In this document: positions 25,212 to 33,451 of the stretch, one piece after another | How positions within the stretch are numbered: position 1 is the stretch's first letter | How the letters are laid out: every line of letters starts with the position of its first letter | Assembly (NCBI GenBank): GCA_021201905.1 | Contig: JAJQEA010000090.1 | Span: 2,554 to 43,769 of the forward strand | Direction: 5' to 3' | Length of the DNA stretch: 41,216 nt | DNA from: Clostridia bacterium | GTDB lineage: Bacteria; Bacillota; Clostridia; Lachnospirales; Lachnospiraceae | Made by a program: the position numbers and the translations under genes | Notes under the pieces: generated by a model | What the model was told of the DNA's origin: nothing | Seen by the model: only the letters and a program-made list of their open reading frames with translations | Database searches by the model: none

Positions 25212-25850
25212 ATGCTCTACGATAAGGATATACGGGAACCTCTCTTTGATTTTCTGGAGGGAATGTACGGAAAAATACGTATTCTGGAAGAAAAACAGAT
25301 GGGAAAATCCAGGGCGGATATCGTCATGGTCCTGCCGGATCTGGTGGCGGGTATCGAGATCAAGAGCGACGCCGACACCTATGCCCGTCTGAAACGCCAG
25401 GTAAAAGACTATGACCAGTTTTATGACAGGAATTATGTGGCAGCCGGCTCCACCCACGCCCTGCACATCGAAGAACATGTCCCGGAGTGGTGGGGCATCA
25501 TCACCGTGGAGCAGGTGGCCGGAAACGCGGACTTTTACCTGCTCAGGGAGGCCCGGCCAAACCCCGGGGTGAATCTCAGGAAAAAGCTCAGCATCCTGTG
25601 GCGGCCGGAGCTGGCCCATATCCAGGAATTGAATGAAATGCCTAAGTATAAGGAAAAGAGCAAACAATTCGTCATTGATAAGATTGCCCAACAGATACCT
25701 GAAAATATACTGTCCAGGCAGATAAGCGACGCCCTGTTTGAACGGGATTATAATGAAATCGAACATGTGATACAGGAATTCAAAAAGACCCGGACCGTTG
25801 CTGCAGGGAAACGGCGCGCCGGGCGCATCCGAAAAGGCAGGCGTTCATGA
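25212..25850 (+). CDS. sce7726-family protein, PD-(D/E)XK nuclease-like
   Basis: This 212-residue protein resembles the sce7726 family of predicted nucleases. It begins with a helix containing DIREPLFDFL. The core has RADIVMV, then GIEIKSDADT, giving an Asp...Glu-x-Lys arrangement (near residues 37-58) typical of the PD-(D/E)XK fold, and KRQVKDYDQFYDRNYV after it. The tail is Arg/Lys-rich, suiting nucleic-acid binding. AGGAG lies 11 nt before the ATG. Whether it acts in defence, repair or otherwise is unknown; no partner methylase or toxin is adjacent. Confidence 0.75.
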   Translation: MLYDKDIREPLFDFLEGMYGKIRILEEKQMGKSRADIVMVLPDLVAGIEIKSDADTYARLKRQVKDYDQFYDRNYVAAGSTHALHIEEHVPEWWGIITVEQVAGNADFYLLREARPNPGVNLRKKLSILWRPELAHIQELNEMPKYKEKSKQFVIDKIAQQIPENILSRQISDALFERDYNEIEHVIQEFKKTRTVAAGKRRAGRIRKGRRS

Positions 25851-25865
25851 CACGCCTGCCTTTTT
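25832..25865. terminator. Bidirectional terminator between convergent genes
   Basis: AAAAGGCAGGCG (25832-25843) pairs exactly with CGCCTGCCTTTT (25853-25864), with T runs on both strands. It serves the sce7726-type gene (its stop is in the loop) and the convergent peroxiredoxin gene. Confidence 0.88.
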
Positions 25866-26333
25866 CTATTCCGCCTTGCCATCCAGATAATCCAGTATCT
25901 CCTGGGCATTGGTATCCGGCTTTGCCTTTTCAAATACCTTCTCGATGACGCCATTCTCATCGATTACATAGGTGCTTCTCACCACTCCCATGGAAACCTT
26001 GCCGTAAAGCTTTTTCTCCTTCCACACATCGTATGCCTGAATGGCCGTAAGCTCCGGGTCGGACAGGAGGATGAAGGGAAGCTCATGCTTGGCGGCGAAG
26101 TTGGCATGGGACTTCTCGCTGTCCTTGCTCACGCCTATGACCTCCACGTTCCTCTGTTTAAATCCAATGTACGCGCCCCCAAAGGCACACGCCTCCCTGG
26201 TGCATCCAGGAGTATTGTCCTTGGGATAAAAATATAAAACCACCTTTTGGCCCAGAAAAGAGGATAAGCTCACTTCCCTTCCGTCCTTATCTTTTAATGT
26301 GAAATCCGGTGCTTTTGTTCCTGCACTTAACAT
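25866..26333 (-). CDS. bcp: Thioredoxin-dependent thiol peroxidase (BCP/PrxQ peroxiredoxin)
   Basis: Reduces hydrogen peroxide and organic hydroperoxides with thioredoxin. The start LSAGTKAPDFTLKDKDG is typical, and PKDNTPGCTREACAF holds the peroxidatic and resolving cysteines five residues apart, the alpha-type BCP pattern. GVSKDSEKSHANFAAKHELPF and STYVIDENG complete the thioredoxin fold. ATG 26333 is chosen because AGGAGG lies 9 nt before it; longer frames add an unrelated tail. 155 residues is normal. Confidence 0.95.
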   Translation of the reverse strand: MLSAGTKAPDFTLKDKDGREVSLSSFLGQKVVLYFYPKDNTPGCTREACAFGGAYIGFKQRNVEVIGVSKDSEKSHANFAAKHELPFILLSDPELTAIQAYDVWKEKKLYGKVSMGVVRSTYVIDENGVIEKVFEKAKPDTNAQEILDYLDGKAE

Positions 26334-26394
26334 GTCTCGTTTCCTCCTTAAGCAATCGGCCAGGTTCGCTGAACACACGCTGGCCTATGAGATT

Positions 26395-26423
26395 ATATTA
26401 TTGCAGGCAGCAATGCTTGTCAA
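26395..26423 (-). promoter_or_regulatory. Possible promoter of the peroxiredoxin gene
   Basis: TTGACA (26423-26418), a 17-nt spacer and TAATAT (26400-26395) on the minus strand, the same arrangement as the tRNA-Thr promoter. A TATAAT three bases further on has too long a spacer. Confidence 0.55.
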
Positions 26424-26431
26424 GGAGTCCT

Positions 26432-27322
26432 CTATCGCATTATAATTTCCTTAAATCTGCGGACAAAGGCTTCCGCCTTTATATCCTTTGCGCACTGCAC
26501 ATTCTGCCGGCAGTTTCCCACTCCAATCTTCCATGTATTGAAGGTGGTGCCTCTGGTGTGCTGTCCGTGAAGCTCCACATGGATATCCTCCCCCTGATAG
26601 GTTATGATGTCTTTATCATACACCGCAAAGACTGCCATTGGGTCATGCAGGAAGGTATGGCGTCCCCTGTTCTCATAGTAGCACATGAGCAGGTCCGCCA
26701 GCAGCTCCACCTCCGGCTTACCGCTGTTTCGGAACATGGATACCAGCTCGTCATTCACCTGGCACCTGGTGGTCACATCCAGCCCTATGGCCCGGATGGG
26801 CACGCCGGAGGAATAGACAATATGGGCTGCTTCCGGGTCGCAGACAATATTCCACTCATTGTAATGCATATAGTATGCGCCGCCCATCATCACGATTTCC
26901 TTGATTTTACCTTTGACCTCCGGGTGCTTGCGCAGCAGGACCCCGATATTGGTCAGCGGCCCGATGGTGACCAGGGTTATGTCTCCCTCCGACGCAGCCA
27001 GGCTTCTGCGCAGATATTCCACCCCGTCCATATCTTTTCGATAATTCAGCTCCTCCATTCCAGCCAGAAGCTGTATGGGCACCGTGTCCACATCCGCCTC
27101 CTCTGCCAGCGGATGGCCTATTCCTGCGTACACCGGTATGTCGGCCCTGCCCATGAGCTGCAGAAGCCTCACCGCAATCTGTGCCCTGGCCGCCGTATTC
27201 CGGAATACAGTGGTGATGCCCATGACCTCCAGTTCCTCTGATTTGAGGGCCAGGCAGATGGCCAGGGCGTCATCCGCGTCATCCCCTATATCCGTATCAA
27301 TGATTATCTTAATCTTATCCAT
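26432..27322 (-). CDS. Nucleoside hydrolase (inosine/uridine-preferring family)
   Basis: Hydrolyses the N-glycosidic bond of ribonucleosides to free base and ribose, using Ca2+. The N-terminal signature IIIDTDIGDDADDALAI provides the metal-binding aspartates, and the His-Asp pair HDPMAV near residue 226 is present. TIGPLTNIG near 120 and MMGGAYY near 145 are family motifs. Length 296 is normal. It lies about 55 nt after the frameshifted permease of CUT1 importer A and probably shares its transcript, suggesting that the importer brings in a nucleoside or ribosyl compound (inference). Confidence 0.93.
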   Translation of the reverse strand: MDKIKIIIDTDIGDDADDALAICLALKSEELEVMGITTVFRNTAARAQIAVRLLQLMGRADIPVYAGIGHPLAEEADVDTVPIQLLAGMEELNYRKDMDGVEYLRRSLAASEGDITLVTIGPLTNIGVLLRKHPEVKGKIKEIVMMGGAYYMHYNEWNIVCDPEAAHIVYSSGVPIRAIGLDVTTRCQVNDELVSMFRNSGKPEVELLADLLMCYYENRGRHTFLHDPMAVFAVYDKDIITYQGEDIHVELHGQHTRGTTFNTWKIGVGNCRQNVQCAKDIKAEAFVRRFKEIIMR

Positions 27323-27378
27323 ATTTTTACTCCTTTTTCGTATCAGTTCACACAGACCGTTTTCTTTTCCGTTTTCTC

Positions 27379-28235
27379 CTATTCCTTCATGCCCGATGTA
27401 CTGATTCCCATTTTATAGTATTTCTGCAGCGGGAAAAAGAACATCAGCGGCAGCACCGTGGTGACCACGGAAGCGGCAAATATTTCCCCCAGAGAGTCCC
27501 GTTTTCCTGTTGGAATACGGACAGCGCCACCTGTACAACGCGCACCTCCGGCGCATTGGCAGCAATCAGCGGCCATACAAAGAACTGCCATTGGTAGAAG
27601 AATATAAGCAGGCCGGCGCTTACCATAATAGGCTTGGTCAGAGGAATATATATTTTCGTAAACACAGCCAGCCAGCTGGCTCCGTCTATCCTGGCCGACT
27701 CAGCCAGGCTGTCCGGGATTTCCTCAAATGCATTTTTAAATAAAAAGATATATGTACCGTTGGCAACAGCCGGAAGTATGAGCGCGCTCTTGGTGTTCAG
27801 CATGTTAAGCTGATGGCACAGGGAATACAGCGGTATGGCAATGGCCTCAAAGGGTATCATCATGGTTAGTATAACCATGAGAAACAGCACATGCCTGCCC
27901 TTGAATCTGAATTTTGCAAATGCAAACCCTGCCAGCGCATTGAGTGCCAGCCCCAGGATAACGGTTACAGCGCATACCACCACTGTATTAACCAGCGGCT
28001 TCATAAACTCATAATCAACGAACAGACTCCGGAAGGATTCCAGGGATATCTGTCTGGGGATGAAGGTTGACAGTGAGAAGGGCGAAGCATATTTAAATAT
28101 CTCCTCGCTGGGCCTGATGGACGACATAAAAGAGAAAAATACCGGCAGCACAAGAAATATGGCATAAAACAGCATCAGTCCATACTGTACGGTTCCAAAC
28201 GGAACATGCCTGACGGTCCGCTTTTTCATAATCAT
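27379..28235 (-). pseudogene. CUT1-family sugar ABC permease (MalG-like), frameshifted
   Basis: Second membrane subunit of importer A. It has an N-terminal membrane segment, the EAA loop ESARIDGASWLAVFTKIYIPL (residues near 180) and five or six transmembrane segments. The frame breaks after ENGTLWG in a run of five G (complement of C 27486-27490). One more G would continue it as EIFAASVVTTVLPLMFFF to the usual ending LQKYYKMGIS and a stop at 27379, for 285 residues. As given, the frame instead stops at 27444. A base-calling error is likely. Confidence 0.88.
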
Positions 28236-28247
28236 GTTCCTCCTTTC

Positions 28248-29129
28248 CTAATGCTTTGGTTTCAGAACTTTCATCTCTGCCATGACCACTGCAAATGACA
28301 CCAGAAGAATCAATGTCACAATGGCATAGGAACGCCCGAAATCCGCATAGATAAACCCGGATTTATATGCCTCATACATCATCAGGTTTGTGGACATCTC
28401 AGGACCTCCCAGTGTAATCATATACATGGGAACAAACATCAGCAGGTTTGCCACCGTGTTAGAGACAAAAACAAACATCATGGACCGCCGTATCAGGGGC
28501 AGTATAATATCCCATACGGTCCTGAATCCGTTGGCCCCATCGATCCTGGCTGATTCAATCAGGGATTCAGATACTTCCTGAATGCCGGACAAAAGATAAA
28601 GCATCCAGTAACCGCAGCCCTTCCAGATACAGATAAGAATGACTGACATCATGGACTGTTTCGGGCTGGTAAAAAAGGGCTGGGCCGGCATTCCGAACAT
28701 CATGAGTATGCTGTTGACCACTCCCTGATTCGGATTCAGCAATATATTCCATATCATACATCCGGAAGAAAGGGCTATGGCTATGGGCATCATGAATACA
28801 GACCGGAATGCGCTGTTGGCCCTGCCCGGTATGCGCACAGACAATGCCAGCAGAAGGGAAATCAGGATCTGCAGAGGCGTGGTAATGAGATTGAAAATAA
28901 GGGTTACCTTCAGCGTTTTATAAAAGGTGGGGTCTGTAAACAGCGCGGTGTAATTATCCAGGCCCGCAAAATACGTTTCTCCCCGCAGAAAGGATTCCGC
29001 AAAAAAGCTTCCTGCAACGGATATGATGATGGGATAAATTTTAAAGATGAAAAGCAGGAGCATTGCCGGCGCAAGAAACAGATAGGGTTCCCATGCTCCC
29101 GGCCTTTTTTTAAGTTTTGCTGACTCCAT
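28248..29129 (-). CDS. CUT1-family sugar ABC permease (UgpA/MalF-like)
   Basis: First membrane subunit of importer A: 293 residues, six transmembrane segments beginning near residue 13. The BPD_transp_1 EAA loop is ESLIESARIDGANGFRTVWDIILPL near 195, where an ATPase binds. Such permeases import oligosaccharides or glycosides with a lipoprotein binder and a shared MsmX/UgpC-type ATPase. No ATPase gene is nearby, so a shared one elsewhere is needed. The partner permease and binding protein lie on either side. Confidence 0.93.
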   Translation of the reverse strand: MESAKLKKRPGAWEPYLFLAPAMLLLFIFKIYPIIISVAGSFFAESFLRGETYFAGLDNYTALFTDPTFYKTLKVTLIFNLITTPLQILISLLLALSVRIPGRANSAFRSVFMMPIAIALSSGCMIWNILLNPNQGVVNSILMMFGMPAQPFFTSPKQSMMSVILICIWKGCGYWMLYLLSGIQEVSESLIESARIDGANGFRTVWDIILPLIRRSMMFVFVSNTVANLLMFVPMYMITLGGPEMSTNLMMYEAYKSGFIYADFGRSYAIVTLILLVSFAVVMAEMKVLKPKH

Positions 29130-29210
29130 GGGCTGGCCTCCTCCTATTTAAGGAAAACGTATCTGTTTGGCCGGATACGTTCTTCCAACGTCAACTTATG
29201 CCGTTTTGTA

Positions 29211-30568
29211 TTACTTTGTATACTTTTTCAGGATATCATCAATCCTGGCCGCGGATGTATCCAGTGTGGACTTTACATCTGCCCCGTTTCTTATATCTTC
29301 AATGGCTGCGTTTACAACATCCGACCACTCATTATATCCGGGAGTCTTTGGCCTTGATACGGAATAGTTCTCCAGATCACTGGCCAGGAGGGCGTACACT
29401 TCATGGTCCGGGGCAGAAGCATCTGTAATCCGGGCAATCTGCTCCATATTGGCTCCGATATTGTTCTGGCTGTCCAGGAATATGCCGCTTCCCTCTCCCA
29501 CGGTAATATACTTGATGAACTCAGCCGCCTCTTCCTTGTGCTTTGAGTTGGCATTGATGCCTATATGCCAGGAATCGCATCCCACCACGGGTACGCCGCC
29601 CTCAAAATACGGCACCGGGCACACGCCCACATTGATTCCTTTTCCCTTGGCCCTGGCGTAGCATACCGGATCCCCCATGTAAATGCCACCTTTCCTGTCT
29701 CAAACATTTCCCTGGCCTCATTGGTATTCACACCCTTGGGCGAAACTCCGTATTTATTAAACAGGTCCTGATAAAAGGTCATGGCTTTTATGCTGGCCTC
29801 TGAGTTCAGATATCCGGTTGCTGTCAGGCCGTCCTCGCTGAGCCAGGCAGCTCCCAGGGAATTGGCCAGCGGCATTACATTCCACACACGGTTAATCTGG
29901 TCCCCAATCATACCCCAGCATGTGGTTGTGCCGTTTTCCACCTTTGTAACCTGCTGGCAGATATCCAGACATTCCTCCCAGGTCATGCGCTTATCTGTCT
30001 CATAGGCAGGATAAGGAATGTTGTTTTCGTCCAGAATATCCTTATTGTATACCATAATCATTCCTGACTCCCTTTTGGGCGCTGTCATGACTTTCCCGTC
30101 ATAGGTAGCTGCACTCAGTCCTGTCTGGGTAAATACCTTATCCAGTTCATCCCTGCTCATGTAATTCTCAAAAGGTTCCAGATATCCCCTTACCGAATAG
30201 GAGGTCACAAGGGGAGCGTCCACATTCAGCACATCAAAGTCGCTTAACTTGGATTTCATCTTTACTTCAACCATCTCTATCATCTGGTCAAAGGGGTATG
30301 ATTCTGTCTTTACCTTAATTCCGGGATAGGATTCCTCAAATTTCTGTATAATTTCCTTACCCACATCCCCCTCCCACACATCTGCGTGGGAATTCAGATA
30401 TACGATTTCCACAGGTTCCCCGCCCTGCGCCTGTGCCTGGCTGCTCTCCGGCGCCTCGTCCGCCTGGGCAGAGCTGCCTTTTGTCTGCTGGCTCTTTGGT
30501 GAACACCCTGCCGCCGAAAAAACCATGGCTGCCGCCAATCCAACCGCTGCTAACTGTTTGAACTTCAT
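29211..30568 (-). pseudogene. CUT1 ABC importer substrate-binding lipoprotein, frameshifted
   Basis: Extracellular solute-binding protein family 1, importer A. The signal peptide and lipobox AAGC are near residue 22, followed by a Gln/Ser/Ala-rich linker. EIVYLNSHADVW starts the first lobe. The frame breaks after VAFTWG in a run of five G (complement of C 29672-29676). With one more G it would read on as DPVCYARAKGKG into the remainder, which ends at 29211, for about 452 residues. The two parts fit end to end, so the gene is a single protein with one base missing. AGGGGG precedes ATG 30568. Confidence 0.88.
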
Positions 30569-30636
30569 AATATTTCCCCCTAGTCATTGCTGGTCCTGCT
30601 GTTATCACGCTACCGTTAAACACGTCATTGCTTTTT

Positions 30637-30656
30637 ATAAATTATGCATAATTTAT
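30637..30656. promoter_or_regulatory. 20-bp perfect palindrome upstream of importer A
   Basis: ATAAATTATGCATAATTTAT is exactly self-complementary. It lies about 70-90 bp before the start of the binding-protein gene, probably within the leader just after the predicted start site. A likely protein-binding site, for example for the YesN-type regulator or a catabolite regulator; which is unknown. Confidence 0.5.
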
Positions 30657-30673
30657 TTTTGTTTTATATATTA

Positions 30674-30701
30674 ATTATATATAATTTGCCATTTACAACA
30701 A
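30674..30701 (-). promoter_or_regulatory. Possible promoter of importer A operon
   Basis: On the minus strand TATAAT (30679-30674) follows TTGTTG (30701-30696) at 16 nt. The -35 is weak, as expected for an activator-dependent promoter. The region is very AT-rich, so chance matches are possible. Confidence 0.4.
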
Positions 30702-30771
30702 CCGGGTCAAATTATGATTTTGTGTAATATTTTACTATATTCCTGTTTTTACCCGTATTCGCTGTGTATAT

Positions 30772-31512
30772 CTACCTTTTATTTCTGTATTCCGTGGGAG
30801 TCATCCCCACCTTTTTCTTGAACAGATTGCTGAAATACTGGGAATCGGAAAAGCCTACCATATACGCCACATCATTCACCCTGTATCTGATATCCATAAG
30901 CAGTTCCTTGGCCCTGTCAATTCGATACGCCGATATATAATCCGTAAGATTCTTGTTGGTGTGGCGTTTAAACAGTTCACAGAGATAATTGGGCGAGATA
31001 TACAGCTCATCCGCCATATCCTTTAGCGTGATTTTCCGGCTGTAGTTTGAGGCGATATACTCCTGCGCCTTCACGATAAGCTGATTTCCCGGCTGCCTGT
31101 CTCTGTCCGGCTGCCCGGCCCTGTCCGGCCCCTTCCCCGCGGACCGGCCCAGCTTCTTCTCAATCTGCCTGAGGGTATCTATCAGTTCCATGGGATTGGT
31201 GGGTTTTGTCAGATATCTGGTCACTCCCAGCTCAATGGCACGCTGGGCATAGGAAAAATTAGTGTATCCGCTTACTATGACTACATCCACCTCTGTATTG
31301 ACCTCCCTTATCTTATATATCAAATCCAGACCGGACATGCGGGGCATCTTGATATCTGTGATAATCACGTCCGCCTGCCCCTTTCTCAAATATTCCATGG
31401 CTGCCGGTGCATCCTCAAAGCTCCCGGCCACTGTCCAGCCCTCCAGTCCTTCCACCAGCCCGCACAGTCCATTTCTTATTTTCGGTTCATCGTCCACAAC
31501 AATCGCTCTCAT
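30772..31512 (-). CDS. YesN-type response regulator with AraC DNA-binding domain
   Basis: A 246-residue protein. The receiver domain (1-120) has the acidic pair VDDEPKI, the phospho-acceptor Asp in DVIITDIKMPRMSG near 55 and the Lys in YLTKPTNPMELI near 105. The C-terminal AraC/XylS domain has two helix-turn-helix units, ITLKDMADELYISPNYLCELF and VNDVAYMVGFSDSQYFSNLFK. It activates transcription when phosphorylated by its kinase, the gene immediately upstream (12 nt). Its likely target is importer A, whose promoter region begins right after this gene. Confidence 0.94.
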   Translation of the reverse strand: MRAIVVDDEPKIRNGLCGLVEGLEGWTVAGSFEDAPAAMEYLRKGQADVIITDIKMPRMSGLDLIYKIREVNTEVDVVIVSGYTNFSYAQRAIELGVTRYLTKPTNPMELIDTLRQIEKKLGRSAGKGPDRAGQPDRDRQPGNQLIVKAQEYIASNYSRKITLKDMADELYISPNYLCELFKRHTNKNLTDYISAYRIDRAKELLMDIRYRVNDVAYMVGFSDSQYFSNLFKKKVGMTPTEYRNKR

Positions 31513-31524
31513 ATTATTTCCTCC

Positions 31525-33273
31525 CTATGAATTGCCGGGTATGCAGAAACGGATGACGGTTCCTTCTCCCAGCTGGCTCTCTATATTGAGTCCGTACTCA
31601 TCCCCATAGTGCAGCCTGATTCTCTTATTCACATTTTCCACGCCTATGCTTCTGTGTTCCATCCGAGGCTCTGTGGTTCCATCCCTCAGCCGCTTCAATT
31701 GTTCTTCATCCATCCCCGCCCCATTATCGCTGACCTCCAGCCAGCATCCGCCGTCCTCTTCACGTTCATATGCCCTTATTCTCACCTTTCCTCCTGTTTC
31801 AATGCCGTGAATAATGGCATTTTCCACCAGGGGCTGTAAAATCAGCCTGGAAACCTGAACAGATTCATACTGGTACGGAATATCAATCTCATATTCCAGC
31901 TTATCCTCCATCCGTTCCTTCTGAATCAGGAGATAGTTGGATACGTGACGGATTTCCTCCCTGAGGGCCACGGTTCTGGAGGACCTGCTGATTGCATATT
32001 TCATCATTTCCCCCAGGGACACCACGATGCCGCTTATCTCATATTCCTTTTTTTCCAGCAGCATCCAATTGACCGTATCCAGGGTATTATACAAAAAGTG
32101 AGGATTGATCTGGGACTGCAGGGCTGCCAGCTCCGCGTTTTTCTGGGCCAGCTTTTCCTGGTAGACCTCCTTTATGAGCATGTCGATTTTATATACCATG
32201 TAGTTAAAGGTCTCCATAAGGCGGCCCATTTCATCTGAGCGTTTATTGTCTATACGGTAGTCAAAGTTCCCCTGCTGTACCTCCCTCATGGCTTCAATCA
32301 ATTTCTTGACAGGGGCCGTGATGGCCAGGGACACAGCCAGAAGGCAAACCAGAATCAACAGGTTGCACAGGATAATGCTGAGCAGGATGGAGTGGTTTAA
32401 GCTCTGTACCTGGGCTGAGATATCAGAGTACGGCACCATGGTATATATCTTCCATCCGGTTGCCTCATTGGCTATGACCGACATAGCCATACGCTCCTGT
32501 CCCACCAGCAGTTCCCCTGCCTCTTTGCCCCGGTGCCCCATGGCCCTGACCGCGTCCACGGCCTGGGAAACCGTTTTTTCATCTCCCGCAATCAGTCGTT
32601 GGTTCTGGTCCAGCATGAAGGTCATCTGATGGGGAAACGAGGCATTTTCCGTATGCAGGATATCCAGAAATGTATCCGGATTCAAATCCATGATCAGCAC
32701 GGCAATCACCTCCTGATTGTAAAAATCCGTGATGGGTTCCACCATGGTAAGGACCTTTTCAGGTCCTGTGATTCCCTCCATATAAAAAAGCAGGTTGTCC
32801 TGGAGACCAAGCCATACCGGCTTCCCTCCGTGTGCCGAGGCTGCCTCGTAGTACTTGGAGGACACCAGATCAAAATCCTGCAGCCTGTAATAATCGTAGG
32901 TACTGTACAGGATATTTGACCGGTCGATAATCATAAGATTGCTCAGCGGTTCAAGCGAAAGAACAAGAGAGGAAAAATACTCCGCTATATTGCGTTTGCT
33001 GCGGCCCACCTGCAGGTAATCCTCACCGCTGTGGATATTATTCCGCACAATCTGGCTGGTGGCCGTGCTCTGCCCCAGCTGTGTCATGTAGGAAACCTTA
33101 TCCGTGACACTGATATTGATTTTCTCCAGCATGTTTTCCATCTCGTTTTTCTTGTTATTAAAAATAAGGCTCCTTGCATGGCTGTAGGCAAAATACCCCA
33201 TGATACCGCCCTGAAGAATCCCGATGGTTATGAATACAATCATGATTTTTGCACGGAATGATAACTGTTTCAC
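31525..33273 (-). CDS. YesM-type sensor histidine kinase
   Basis: A 582-residue membrane kinase. It has a transmembrane segment near residues 9-27, an extracellular sensor of about 245 residues, a second membrane segment (about 275-295), a HAMP domain, and a His_kinase domain with the phospho-acceptor His in SQINPHFLYNTLDTVN. The HATPase domain has N box LVENAIIHGIE and G box VSDNGAGM. GTG 33273 is preferred over ATG 33309: AGGGGG lies 8 nt before it, and a promoter -10 overlaps the earlier ATG. It pairs with the YesN-type regulator downstream, and the ligand is probably the solute of importer A. Confidence 0.93.
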   Translation of the reverse strand: MKQLSFRAKIMIVFITIGILQGGIMGYFAYSHARSLIFNNKKNEMENMLEKINISVTDKVSYMTQLGQSTATSQIVRNNIHSGEDYLQVGRSKRNIAEYFSSLVLSLEPLSNLMIIDRSNILYSTYDYYRLQDFDLVSSKYYEAASAHGGKPVWLGLQDNLLFYMEGITGPEKVLTMVEPITDFYNQEVIAVLIMDLNPDTFLDILHTENASFPHQMTFMLDQNQRLIAGDEKTVSQAVDAVRAMGHRGKEAGELLVGQERMAMSVIANEATGWKIYTMVPYSDISAQVQSLNHSILLSIILCNLLILVCLLAVSLAITAPVKKLIEAMREVQQGNFDYRIDNKRSDEMGRLMETFNYMVYKIDMLIKEVYQEKLAQKNAELAALQSQINPHFLYNTLDTVNWMLLEKKEYEISGIVVSLGEMMKYAISRSSRTVALREEIRHVSNYLLIQKERMEDKLEYEIDIPYQYESVQVSRLILQPLVENAIIHGIETGGKVRIRAYEREEDGGCWLEVSDNGAGMDEEQLKRLRDGTTEPRMEHRSIGVENVNKRIRLHYGDEYGLNIESQLGEGTVIRFCIPGNS

Positions 33274-33304
33274 TCTCTTTTCCCCCTGTGACCATATTTT
33301 TTCT

Positions 33305-33333
33305 ATCATATCATGGATATTTTGGGATTACAA
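33305..33333 (-). promoter_or_regulatory. Promoter of the YesM/YesN operon
   Basis: TTGTAA (33333-33328), 17-nt spacer and TATGAT (33310-33305) on the minus strand. The predicted start, about 33298, excludes the ATG at 33309 and supports translation from GTG 33273. Confidence 0.6.
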
Positions 33334-33369
33334 ATCCCGAGGGGGGATATGATGTACTGTCATTTGGGC

Positions 33370-33405
33370 AAAAAACGCGGTCCTGGCTTATCGCCAGAAC
33401 CGCGT
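33370..33405 (-). terminator. Rho-independent terminator of the importer B operon
   Basis: On the minus strand ACGCGGTTCTGGC pairs with GCCAGGACCGCGT except for one mismatch, with a short loop, then six T. It lies about 45 nt after the mannonate-dehydratase-family gene. Confidence 0.92.
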
Positions 33406-33451
33406 CCTGTTGTTTGTACAATTAACCATATAAAAGCCTGCTGCGTAATGT

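Noticed and set aside
25179..25766. Minus-strand open frame of 195 residues
   Set aside because: Antisense to the sce7726-type gene, which has a ribosome site and recognisable motifs.
26309..27241. Plus-strand open frame of 310 residues
   Set aside because: Antisense to the nucleoside hydrolase with clear active-site motifs; no protein features of its own.
33325..33339. GGGATT/AATCCC small hairpin
   Set aside because: Six-base stem with no T run; overlaps the kinase promoter -35 and is probably chance.
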